Below, in pieces: positions 29,813 through 40,399 of a stretch of 64,000 nucleotides of DNA. The notes beneath the pieces are model-generated. The model saw only the letters and a list, made by a program, of their open reading frames with translations, made no database searches and was not told where the DNA came from. How positions within the stretch are numbered: the first letter of the stretch is position 1; each line of letters begins with the position of its first letter. A program made the translations under genes and the position numbers. The DNA comes from Toxonevra muliebris (Eukaryota > Arthropoda > Insecta > Diptera > Pallopteridae): contig OY829328.1 of the NCBI GenBank assembly GCA_963691655.1, positions 83,394,400 through 83,458,399 of the forward strand. The letters run 5' to 3'.

Positions 29813-32810
29813 TTTTGAGTCAATAGGAACTACGATTTATATTTAACACTGACGACAGCAGCTACACGAACACACAACTAAGAAATTCTGTCGGTTGCAA
29901 CTGTCGCCGTGTAGTCAGCTACTAAACACAATGCAAGCGGCACCACCTGCAGCAAACACAGCCAAAACAACAAAAGCTAACTCTCTTCTCTCTCTGTCGC
30001 TTGAAAAACTAGAAATAGATTTAAAATTGGCTACAGCCACAATTGTGGTCGGTGGTCATGTCGTCGTGTCGCCGCCAAAATAATCGTCTCCATAAGAACG
30101 TGTTGTTTTTATAATTTGACAGATCTAGTCGTGTAGCTGCCGTCGTCAATGTGTATGGTGCATAAAAGTGATGTGGTAGCTTTAAAAATAATCATAGGTT
30201 ACTTTGTTGTTCAAAACAAAGCCGGTTTTAAGAAGCTCTTTTTTAATGCTTTAATCTTATGAAAATATTTAAAATGTAACCTCGCTTTTTTTAAATAAAA
30301 TATTTACTTTTAATTTTGATTAACTTCAACCTTTCTATCCGATTTTTTAATAGCCTTGTACAAACAGCCATTTCATTAACTTTAAAACACTATAAAATCA
30401 GAATGGCAAAATTGTTCATTCTGAAGCTGTCAGCTTTTATAAGAAGATGTGGCACGTAATGTTTAACGCGTAACTATTACACCAGCGCGTGCGTGAGTGC
30501 TTTTCTATCGCTTAAATGAAAGCAAATAAAGTGCAGATGTAACGAATTGAATCTAATGAAAATGAATGAAAAGAGAAACCATAATAAACAATTTTTAAAA
30601 ACTTTTAAATGAGTTTTTTAATGTATAAAGTTCTTTAGAATTTTCGAAAGTTTTGCTAACAATTTTCATTATGTGTATTTATAAAAATAAATAAAAATGT
30701 GCGCTAAATATAGTTTTACACTAACAAACAAACAGTATACATCACAGCGCAACAAATTTAACACAAAATATATTTGTATTTGCGTGTCTGGCATAAATTT
30801 TGAACAAATATTAATATTTTCATTTTGTTCTATTTAGTTTTTGTGTGTTTTTGGCTTTTCTCTATTATTTTTTTTTTTTTTTTGTTTCTGTTTTTAACAC
30901 ACACAATACAATAGTCACAGGGTCAGTTCAAAACAAAACTAGTCGCACTATTAGGACATGCAATAAATTGGCAAAACGAGTTTCGCTTTTTCTATTTTGT
31001 TTTTTTCTTTTGCTGCTACTGCTTGAGTAGCTAATTTATTGCTGAAACGTGTTGCAAATTATGACAAGTATACAAACACACACATATTTCTATACAAATA
31101 TATACATGAATACAAAAATTGTATAGGCTTTTAAGTAGTGTATGTATTTAGGCGCTTAAAATAATTTATAAAAAAAAAATTCTATTATTTGAAATTATTC
31201 TCTTCTTTTTTTTACTTTAATACTAAAAGAAGTTCGAGAAATTTCTTTTACTTTAAAGCTACTTCAACCAGTTTCTAAAACTCACATAGATTTTTTTTTT
31301 TTTTTTTTTTTTTTGCTTTTGGGTTCAAAGTAAAGAAAACACTTCAATTGTATGTGTGTGTCATTGCGAAATGACAATCGCGTTCTTGACCGCGTAATAC
31401 ACTGTGAACACACCTACTTCTTTTTACTACTACTACACACTCACACACGTATAAAAAAAAAAGTATCACACGACTGCGACAACACGCTCAACTCAACTTA
31501 ACTTTGAATTTATTACAATATGCCTAAACTTATGCTTTATTAATATGCCTTTCATCAGTTCAAGAGTGTTGAATGTTACGTGTATCAAAGTATACTTTTC
31601 AGCATGTTGTTTTGTCTAAATATAGTTGAAGTGAATGTATAAATTTTCTTAAAATAAATATGAGCTAGTAAAAATATACAAGCGTGCGTTTGAGAGTGTA
31701 TGATGAGAATAATAAAAAAAAAGGAAATGTAAGTGTTTAGTTGTGAAAATAAATGTTTTTTTTTCTTTTTTTTTTTGTCATTTGCAGGTGTTTTCACCTT
31801 TTTTACTTTTTTGTAGCATAATTTTAGGCACATTTTTATTTTTTATTTCTTCTTTTTTTATATAATTTTTCATTAGTGGTTAGTTATGAATTTCCTTTAA
31901 TAAAATTATATAAAAAGAACTTACCGCATTTGAACTGACAAACAGGCAAAGATAGGAAGATAGAGGCAGACAAAGAGCAAGAGATTAAAAAGGAAAGGAG
32001 CAAGAAGTAGGACATTAAGAAAGTCAACAATTTCTTTACTTTCTTTCTTCTTTCTCTTCACTTGCTCAATCACTCACTTTCATTCATTTATTCATACCCA
32101 CTTTCTTTTAACAATTCCATTTCATTTACTTACTCTTACTTACTTGCCAGCTGATGCAAATCTAAATTGTTCAGTTTTCGGTTAGCTTTAGTTCAGCTCT
32201 ATTCTAAAAGAGTTTTGTTGGTCATGTTGTGATGTCGTGTGGGTTGTTAATTAGTTAGTTCTCATAGGCAATTTGGGTTAAATATTAAGGCAGTTACAAA
32301 ATGACAACACACAAGAATAAAGACAAAAAGATATAGATCTTATTATCAGGGGTTTTCTTTTTTTAAGTGAAACAACAAACTTACATGAATGAATGTATAT
32401 GTGTGTGTGTTGGTTTAAGCCATTTCATTTTTGGCAAAGTAAATAGTCTAAGATTAGAGAAATCATCATATAAACAACACTAATATTATATAGTTGTTGT
32501 TGTTGTTGCATTAATTGTACGTACTATTAAGCAGATTTGTTTGGCCTAATTGTTTAAGTCTCAATTGAAAAGTTCATTTGGTGTTTACCATTTTAGGTGT
32601 TAATCCAATTAAGTTCCATTTGTTTTGTCTAGATTAAAGTGAAACTAAACGAGTATTAAATAGCTTAAATCACTGGGAGGAGCACAGGAATAACTAAAGA
32701 TAGCAGTTTTTACTTTTACAATGAAATCTCGAATGGATAATTACAGCATTAATTGATAAGAATTGGGCTCGACACAACAATTTATGATATCAACTGGGAT
32801 GAAAGTTATA
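29813..32810. other. Gene-free stretch
   Basis: AT-rich DNA with long T runs (about 30868-30882, 31291-31314, 31757-31778). The open frames at 29895-30083, 30845-31030 and 31585-31833 (minus) lack recognisable domains. No gene or mobile element is supported. Confidence 0.5.
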
Positions 32811-33381
32811 GTAATGGACCATATTTGAACACTCATGAACCGTACATCAGTTTGAAAGCTTAGCAGATATTGAAAAACTACGCATGTGAGTGTTCAAGAA
32901 CATAATGGATCGTATTTGAACACTCACGTACTAAACTTACACAAGGTTTTTTTCGCGCGTTTGTGTTTATTCAAGTCATAAGGAGTTAGTGTTTGAATAT
33001 TGAATATTTATTTATTTAAGTGTTAGAGTTCTGAACACTATTGCTTCATGCTCTTTGCTTGTATTTGAATACTCATTTACTGAATATTTTTGATATTCAC
33101 GTACTTGCACATGTTTTAAAACATCAGGGCTCGTATTTGAACACACATGTACTGTACATTTTAATATTTTTGCACACTTTCATGTTCAAAGACAACAATG
33201 TTTGTATGTGGGCTTACACTTACTATACATTTTTGATTTTTGCATAAATGCAAGTGTTCAGGGTTTGTTTTTTAGTACTGGTGTACTGAAAATTATTGCT
33301 CTTTTCGCAATTATACGTTTTTAGAAACACCAGAATTTCTATTTGAACACTCATGAACTGGGCATTTCAGAAGTTTTCTCT
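32811..33381 (+). repeat. Degenerate 70-90-bp repeat (GTATTTGAACACTCA)
   Basis: The phrase (C)GTATTTGAACACTCANGTACTG recurs at about 32822, 32908, 33059, 33131 and 33339, with intervening TTTTTGATATTTTTGCA and ATGTTCAAGAACA segments. The spacing is irregular, roughly 70 to 90 bp or multiples of it. The array stops where the long-TIR element begins. Confidence 0.6.
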
Positions 33382-33568
33382 AGTTCTATTTTTTCCTGCT
33401 CCTAGTGGATTTTCTGAAAGATTATATGAGAAAAATAAGATTTAGAAAAAAATATAAAGGTCTCTAGTGGAAAATAGCGAGTCGGTTTTGAACGAAAGGC
33501 TTAAAAATAGGCTTTGAAAAGGTAAATAGCTTTAATCGTTGATAATTTCTAAAATATTGAATTTTGAG

Positions 33569-33582
33569 TAATTGTTCCAAAA
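33569..33582 (+). repeat. Target-site duplication, left copy
   Basis: TAATTGTTCCAAAA, repeated exactly at 34634-34647. It brackets the nested LINE fragment. The first three bases may belong to the element's TAA tail. Confidence 0.88.
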
Positions 33583-34560
33583 GGTCACCTGAGCATTCTT
33601 GACGAAATCCCTAACACTCCAATATGTACTGTATCGGATTATATGGTTAGGGATCTATGTTTCGGTAGGAAATTCAACATCATTCTTCCTTTCAGGTCCG
33701 AATGGGATGGCCAATGTCCCGATTTCGGTCCCTTTGCTCTCAATTGGTATACAGTCGGCTCGAAAATGGACTGTGGTTCTGGTGCCGAAGTTGCTGGACC
33801 CAATACTAGAATCTCAATCCCTCTGGGTATTTGGCCCAGTGTCTTTCAAGCCGAAATATACGCAATTGAGACCTGCGCTAATATAAACCTGTATAAAGGT
33901 CTTAAAGGCGCAAATATTGTAATTTTCTCAGATAGCCAGGCGGCTCTCTTAGCACTCTCTTCATGGAGTTTTTCATCTAAACTGGTGAAAGAGTGCTTTG
34001 ATAGTCTCCAGCGCTTGTCTACCCGTAACACAGTTACGCTTTGTTGGGTTCCCGGCCACCGTGACATTGCTGGTAATGAAGTCGCCGATGAACTGGCTAG
34101 GCAAGGTTCATCTACCAAGCACTTCGGCCCCGATCCGTTTTGCGGAACCGGCTGGGCCTCTACGAAATCTATCGTTGTGGAGTGGTCTAAGGCAAAATGG
34201 CTAGAGTATTGGAACTCTGTCCCGGGTTTAAGACAGACAAAAGCTCTCACCATTCCGCTTGCCCAAAATCAGCCCATCTCTTATTCCAAACCTGACCTTA
34301 GGCTATTGGTGGGCTACATGTCTGGACACCATGGGCTCAGATACCACCGAAGCAAAATAGGTCTGTCCAATGAGACAGAATGTCGTCTATGTATGGAAGA
34401 TGACGAGACGACACTTCACATTCTGTGTGAGTGTCCGGCCTTGGCTCGGCTCAGAGGAAGAATCTTTGATTATTCGTTTTTGACGGCTGATCACATGAAA
34501 TCTTCTTCAACGAAAGATGTCTTGACTTTTATTAGGTCAGCCGAACGTCTTTTGTCATAA
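33583..34560 (+). pseudogene. RNase H and C-terminal zinc domain of I-type LINE
   Basis: The frame is open from the insertion boundary (first residues GHLSILDEIPNTP) to the stop at 34558-34560. RNase H motifs: WYTVGSK, where the first catalytic Asp (normally TDGSK) is Val, consistent with a single A-to-T change; FQAEIYAIE; FSDSQAALLAL; and VPGHRDIAGNEVADELAR. A C-terminal Cys/His motif (CRLCMEDDETTLHILCEC) follows. RT and endonuclease are lost to 5' truncation, so the product cannot mobilise anything. It is one of the best-preserved coding stretches in the window but has no independent function I can name. Confidence 0.88.
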
Positions 34561-34633
34561 AATGGAGAATGGCACAAAAGATCTGTTAGGTCGCAGTGCC
34601 TGCCTGGTTGGGCTCCTCTAATACTAATAATAA
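33583..34633 (+). mobile_element. 5'-truncated I-type LINE with (TAA)n tail, nested
   Basis: A 1.05-kb insertion that begins in the middle of the RNase H-region ORF and ends with (TAA)4 rather than poly(A). It is bounded by a 14-bp target duplication. A TAA tail plus RNase H fits the I clade. It lies inside the long-TIR transposon, whose sequence continues from one duplication copy to the other, so it is the younger event. Confidence 0.88.
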
Positions 34634-34647
34634 TAATTGTTCCAAAA
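34634..34647 (+). repeat. Target-site duplication, right copy
   Basis: An exact copy of 33569-33582, directly after the (TAA)n tail of the nested LINE. Confidence 0.88.
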
Positions 34648-35084
34648 ACAATTTTTAGGATAACTAGGCCAATATTTTGTTCTTAGAAAGTTTTGACCTA
34701 CGAGTGAAATTTAACCATGTTTTGATCGAAAAACTGTCAATTTTGTACAAAATTTCCATGGGAAAAATTCCTTAAACGAATTTTTTCCATTTTTTAGAGG
34801 TGGTATTTTCTGTTTAAAACTTTAATATTACAGAGAATTAAATGTGAATGGATTTAAAAATGCTTGAAAATGTTTATTTTTAAGCAAAAGTTTAAAAAAA
34901 TCGTTTTTTTAAATTTTTTTTTAATTTTGAATTTATTTATAAGTAGGGGAATCTTTATACAGTAGAATCGCTATAATTTTTACCCCTTTAGTTCGGATAT
35001 CTCAATAATTTGCCACTTTTCAGTATAAGGTCTGTTTAACCTCTTATAAATCGTAATTGATTACACAGTGCAACAAAAATCTTA

Positions 35085-35515
35085 TGCGCAAGATTTTCGA
35101 ACGGTTTCATCGTAATTTAGGGTCGCTGATTTCGACTGGGTACTCAGTTTTTCTCCTTTATATCTAGTTCTCCGACAATATGGACCTGAAGTCGGAAAAA
35201 TGGGGTCTTCAGGGGCTATTAAGAAATTCCTTTATTTCAACAGATACGAATTTGATGACTGAAGCAAAGTTGCTAAGCATAAAAAGATAAACAATTTTTG
35301 CGTACACACTTTTCCTCCATCTTCTACCCTTCCTCTTGAAAATCGGGTTTTATACCCCCTTTTTCGATAAATGGCCGATAAATTAAAAACCGTTGAGAAA
35401 ACTACTATATTATTTGTAAAGAAAATGTTTCTTGTTAAAAATTATAGGGGGTCTCAGAACATCAGAATAATGAACGAGGTACATTTTTTCCAGAATAATG
35501 CAAAAACCGATTTTT
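35085..35515 (+). repeat. Dispersed repeat, copy A
   Basis: About 430 bp that matches 57580-57998 with moderate divergence. Shared blocks include AAAAATGGGGTCTTCAGGG, CTATTAAGAAATT, TTATTTCAACAGATACGAAT, AAAACCGTTGAGAAAACTA, TTTCTTGTTAAAAATTAT and CCAGAATAATGCAAAAACCG, in the same order. It is non-coding and lies inside the long-TIR transposon, so it is probably that family's internal sequence. Confidence 0.85.
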
Positions 35516-35762
35516 TTTTGCATTAGAAAAAAATGTAATCACTTGTTGTTGTAATTATATTAGGCATGTGGAGCCAACAAAATTGAAAAAAAAAAATTAT
35601 TTAATTGATTAGAGCTATTTACCTTTTCAAAGCCTATTTTTAAGCCTTTCGTTCAAAACCGACTCGCTATTTTCCACTAGAGACCTCTATATTTTTTTCT
35701 AAATTTTATTTTTCTCATATAATCTTTCAGAAAATTCACTAGGAGCAGGAAAAAATAGAACT

Positions 35763-37092
35763 TTGCACAGATGGGCAATCTAATAAACATATATTGCTAA
35801 ATTCTATTAGTTACAATGTAAGTTAGAACCTGAAATTAGAACCTTGACTCATGTTTTCAGCGTTATTTTTTTCATGCTCAATTTCTATTTTTGAGAACAC
35901 ATGAACATGTCAAATTATCTTCACTTCAATTCTCTCAATGCTTTTCCCCACTATTTGAGTAAATTCTATGCTGTGATAAACCTTTACTGATTAACAGAAT
36001 GATGTCATTTAATATTTGATTCCCTCACATTCCCTCAGAGCATGCAGCTAAATTTTGTTGCTGCATTGTACTGCGCTTCGCTGCCTCCAAGCAGGCATTC
36101 ATTCAATTTTCTTAATATTAATGCATGCATTGCATCTTCTCCTTAGCAATGACATCATTTTACACGCACGATTTGTGTTGAAGCGCCAGCAATTGACGCC
36201 ATAATTTTATTGAAATTTTTGTGCATGTAGAGGAGAGGCAAAGAAAACGAAAAAGAACAAAAAAAAAAACAACAAAACATAGGAGACAGCTGCCGGTCAC
36301 AATAAAGAAACAGAAAGAAAAACAAAATGCGCTGACCAGCGTCATTCAAATGATTGTGAAGTTTTGAACTTTACCGAAAATTGGAGTTTATGTGTACAGC
36401 TATCTGCATATGTAGGTATATATGCGTATTGTACGTGTGTGGGTTTACTGTAAGCAACGCGTAACAAATTCACACACACACACACACACATGTACAGCAG
36501 CAAAATACTGTCAACGTCTTAAATATCTTGAAATACGCTGTTCGCGTTTTTTTTTCTTCTCTTTCACTGGTTAGATTGCCTTTACTTTACATATGTATAT
36601 GTATGTATATACATTGAAATGTCCGTAGGTTGGTTTCACTTTTGGCAATTTTTCAACAAACATTAAAAATTTTCCCAAACGATTCACGGAAGCCATTCAA
36701 AAAGGAAGTGCACATACATGTATGGTAAGCGAGCGCGCAATTGTATGTATGTGTGTGTGTGTGTGATACACACATACATTTACATGTATGTAAAGACGCG
36801 CGGTGGCGGCAGCGCGGCATACCCCCCGCAAAACAGTTTGATACATTTTTTGCAATCAGCTTCACTTGGTAACAAACAAGCAAGCAAGCAAGCAGCCAGG
36901 CAAGCAACCAACCAAGCGACCGCATACATACATAAGTCAGTCAAGTCGTCTTCTTTTAAGTATGTGTATGTGTGTGTGTGTAAGTGTGGCTAGTAGCAAA
37001 TCGTTGGCCAAAATCCAATCCATGTAAAGAAATTATTTCGGTTTTGGTAATGTGCAATAGCAAAGGATTTTCATTTTTGTCTCTCTCTCTCA

Positions 37093-37125
<33 letters not shown>

Positions 37126-37663
37126 GCTGTATTTCTTTTCTTTTGGTTTCTTTGCTTTCTATGTTTTTGTTGTTGGTCTGTTTTTATTTTGCCTGCTTGT
37201 GGCAGTGAAGGTGGGTGCTGTATACGGAAATGACTAAACTAAACTAAGAAGTGTCCATACAAAAAAAAAGAAAAGAAAAACGACAGCAACAATTTTAAAT
37301 GTCAAACACAGTAACAACAACAGCAAACGTCGATGAAGACTTTGTCGACGGCACTGTCAACAACAACAACAACATGGATCTAGAAGCAGCAGAAGAACTG
37401 ACGCCGTTGACCTAAAACAGCGTGTAACAGACAGGCAGCGTTTTCCATTCAGGGTTGAAGTTCAAAAGGTGCATAGAGCATAAGAAACTTTGGGTGGAAC
37501 TCTTTGCAAAACCAAAACAAGAAAATACAATTTTTTACATATCTTTTGATCGATTTTACGCCGAGGCTATTGCCATCATCTCAATATATGTGTAAAAATC
37601 CAATTACTTACAATTATAATTCCATGAAATTTTTTATTTATAATAAATAATAAGCATTCGATT
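35763..37663. other. Gene-free stretch with microsatellites
   Basis: No coding sequence is supported. It contains CA repeats at about 36472-36490, GT at about 36750-36764, an AAGC repeat near 36878-36915 and a CT/TCTC tract at 37081-37126. The open frames at 36155-36349 (minus), 36653-36993 and 36984-37208 are simple-sequence artefacts. Confidence 0.5.
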
Positions 37664-39025
37664 AGGTGAAACCGACGAGTAGAGGCACGGGATAAGTTGA
37701 AGCTGAGGAGTAGGAGCATACAACTAGTTGAAGCAAACTTTTAGTAATATTTACTAGTGACAGCCGAAGAGTAGAAGCATTCGGCAAAGTTAAAACTGAC
37801 GAGTAGAAACTTATGACTAGATGAAACTGACGAGTAGGATCATATGACTAGTTAAAACTGAGGAGTAGGACCATTTGACAAGTGGAAATTGAAGAATAAG
37901 TTATGCGACTAATACAACTAATAAAATCATACATTTAAAGCGGACGAATGGGAGCATATGATAAGCTGAAACCGACGAGTAGAAGTATATGCCTAGTTGA
38001 AGCCTATGGGTAGTAATATATGACTAATTACAGCCGAAGAGTATAAGCATTTGGCAAGTTAAAATTGACGAGTAGGACTAGTTAAAACTCACAACTAAGA
38101 GCTTATAACTAGTTCAAACCAACGAGTAGTAGCAAGTGAGTTGGTATAGCTGAAAAAGTCATATACTTCTGCGATTAGTTAAAACTGACGAGTAAAACCA
38201 TATGACTAATTGAAATTGAAAAATAAGCCATACGATTAATATGACTAATAAAATCATAAAGTTAAAGCCAACGAGTAGGAGCATATGACATGTTGAAGTC
38301 GACAAGTAGAAGCATTCGACTAGCTAAAGCTGGGGAGTATAAAATTTATAACTAATTAAATCTGACGAATGGGAACTTAGGACTAGTTTAAAACAACGAG
38401 TAGTGGCATGTGACTTGTTAGTTAGTCAAAACTGACGAGTAGGACCATATGACTAGTTTAAACTGAAGCATAAGTCATATGACTAATAAGATCACACAGG
38501 TTAAAGCTAACGTATAGGAGCATAGGACTAGTTGAAGTTGACGAATACAGCCACAGGATAGGTTAAAGCTGGCGAGTAGGAGCAGTTAGCCAGTTGAAGC
38601 CTACGAGTAGCAATATTTGATTTGTTACAGCCGAAGAACAGAAGCACTCGACTAGTTAAAACTGACGAGTGGATACTTATGACTAGTTTAAAGCAACGAG
38701 TAGTAGCGTGTGATTTGGTACAGCTAAAAAAGTCGAATGCTTCTATGACTAGTTAAAACTGACGACTAGGGCCATATGACTAGTTCAAGTTGAAGAATAA
38801 TGCTTGGTTTTCACTATGTCACATTTGCCGTCAAAGAGAGAAAACGAGAGAATTTCACATATAAAATTTGCCAACATGCTGGCAAATTTGATTGAATTTG
38901 ACATAGTGAAAACCAGTCATAAGTCATATGGCAAGTTGAAGTCGACGAGTATGGGCATACGGCTAGTTGCAGCCGACGAGTAAAGGCAAACAACTAGTTA
39001 AAACCAGCTGGTGGGAGCATCTGTT
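37664..39025 (+). repeat. 31-bp minisatellite (GACTAGTTGAAACTGACGAG...)
   Basis: About 40 diverged units of 31 bp built on GACTAGTTGAAACTGACGAG followed by TAGGAGCATAT. Variant unit types (for example GAAATTGAAGAATAAG...) alternate with the main type, which hints at a higher-order arrangement. A 119-bp MITE interrupts one unit at 38801-38919. No coding content. Confidence 0.85.
38801..38919. mobile_element. 119-bp MITE with TAA duplication
   Basis: The left end TGCTTGGTTTTCACTATGTC matches the reverse complement of the right end (TGACTGGTTTTCACTATGTC) with two mismatches. TAA flanks both ends (38798-38800 and 38920-38922), and the neighbouring 31-bp unit reads continuously (GAAGAATAA-GTCATATG) once the element and one TAA are removed. 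A 3-bp TWA duplication fits the PIF/Harbinger superfamily; the family assignment is inference. The interior also has a short hairpin (AATTTGCCAACATGCTGGCA). Confidence 0.82.
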
Positions 39026-39229
39026 AGGGCCAACGTTGATGAGCGATGCACAATGAATATGCATAGATTATTTGCAGGTATACGAAAAGTGTGATGTGGC
39101 TGAGCCTAGACCAAACAGGCGGGCCTAAATATAAATAAAAATGTGAAGCAATCTGGCAAATAGTTCAGTTTCTTTTAATTTGATTCTAGCTTACCTTTAA
39201 TTAAGTTATGAACTCAGGTAGAAAAGTAT

Positions 39230-40350
39230 CAAATAATTTAATCAAAGACTTTAAAAAAGATAACCAAATTTGGCTGCAGTAGCTAGAGATTTCAATATTT
39301 CTTCTAATAACGTACTCAAACGAGTGCTGGAAAATGAAACTTGGCTTCAGTGCTCAGAGTTTGGTGAACTTTCAGAGAAGTAAATAATATGAAAACTCAT
39401 TAGGAATAAGATGAACTTTTCCATAGCATGCTGCATATATCAATTAGTTTCTTTCTTCATAAACCAAAGAAATATGCCATTAACCACTCCATCCATCCAT
39501 CGATTACGTCAGGAATCTAAAGAAATTTTAGCTGTTTCTTTAAATAAATTAATTAAATATTTTTTTGTTAGTTAGCTTTGTGTTTAAATTATCATCATTT
39601 ATAGTTAAATAAAGATGAATCAGTGATCGCTTATTTTGACGGGACGTTAATACAAAATATAGCCGGACGCAACAAAGTTGAACGGTTTGCAGTTCTGGTT
39701 ACAACCAAACCCTCGGAGCAGCTAATCCATCGAACATATCGGCACCATATATATGAGATTGTGATGCGCGTTTTCCTTGTTTTCCTTGAAGCGAAGCATT
39801 TCTCAACCTCTGCACTATAAGTGTTAGTTTTTGAACGATTCTCGATATCTTGGCCAGACTTAAATCAAGAATCATTTACAAGTGGAACTGATGATGAAAC
39901 TGTGTTCAACTGAAATTGTGTTCAACTGAAATTGTGTTCAACCAACTTGATCAAATCGCATAGACGGGAGGACTATACAGAAATGATTTAGCTTGCATTG
40001 ATTTTCTTGCTGAAGAGCATTTTAGTTTTGAGATACTCGGCACAACCCGCCATGCTGAAGGTACTCAAAAGCCATCTATGTATTGTTTCAAAATTTTACT
40101 TTACAGAAGTACAAATGCAATACCACTTCTCTTCAAGACCTAAATTTTGTTAAAGATACTATAGGTACAGTATTCGGGAACGGGCTTTGCAATCTCAGCA
40201 GTAAACATTCAAAAAAATATCTAATCATTAATGGTGCATCTCTAATGAAACAGTCGCTCTGGCCTTCTTTGACTCGAAAGTTTGGTTTTTCGAAGAAAGG
40301 CGTTAAACTGTTAAGAAACTACATTCCGAAGGAACCAGATGTATAGTAGA
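39230..40350 (+). pseudogene. Decayed transposon-derived ORF (insect repetitive family)
   Basis: Fragments in different frames resemble a protein family repeated in many insect genomes, probably transposon-derived: YFDGTLIQNIAGRNKVERF at about 39632-39688, then RHHIYEIVMR after an apparent internal deletion near 39728, then in another frame REDYTEMI, a stop and LALIFLAEEHF near 39968-40026, then MYCFKILLYRS near 40078. Frames are broken by stops and deletions. I recognise the family by pattern only and cannot name a superfamily. A TATA-like AATATAAATA near 39128 and TTCAGTTTC near 39165 might be its old promoter. Confidence 0.45.
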
Positions 40351-40399
40351 AAAATGGAAGAAATCATTCGAATTAATTGGATTTCCAAAATGGCACTAA

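Larger units (their letters stand above)
33382..35762. mobile_element. Transposon with about 160-bp terminal inverted repeats
   Basis: The sequence from 33382 (AGTTCTATTTTTTCCTGCTC) to about 33540 reappears inverted at about 35604-35762 with few differences, including GGAAAATAGCGAGTCGG and GGCTTTGAAAAGGTAAATAG. These long, well-matched arms define an element of about 2.4 kb, of which about 1.06 kb is a later LINE insertion (33583-34647 with its duplication). The rest has no transposase frame. No clear target duplication is seen at the outer ends, so the superfamily is undetermined. The interior shares a 420-bp block with 57.58-58.0 kb. Confidence 0.72.

Noticed and set aside
31291..31314. Poly(T) run as the tail of a minus-strand retroposon
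   Set aside because: No element-like sequence or target duplication could be found on either side.
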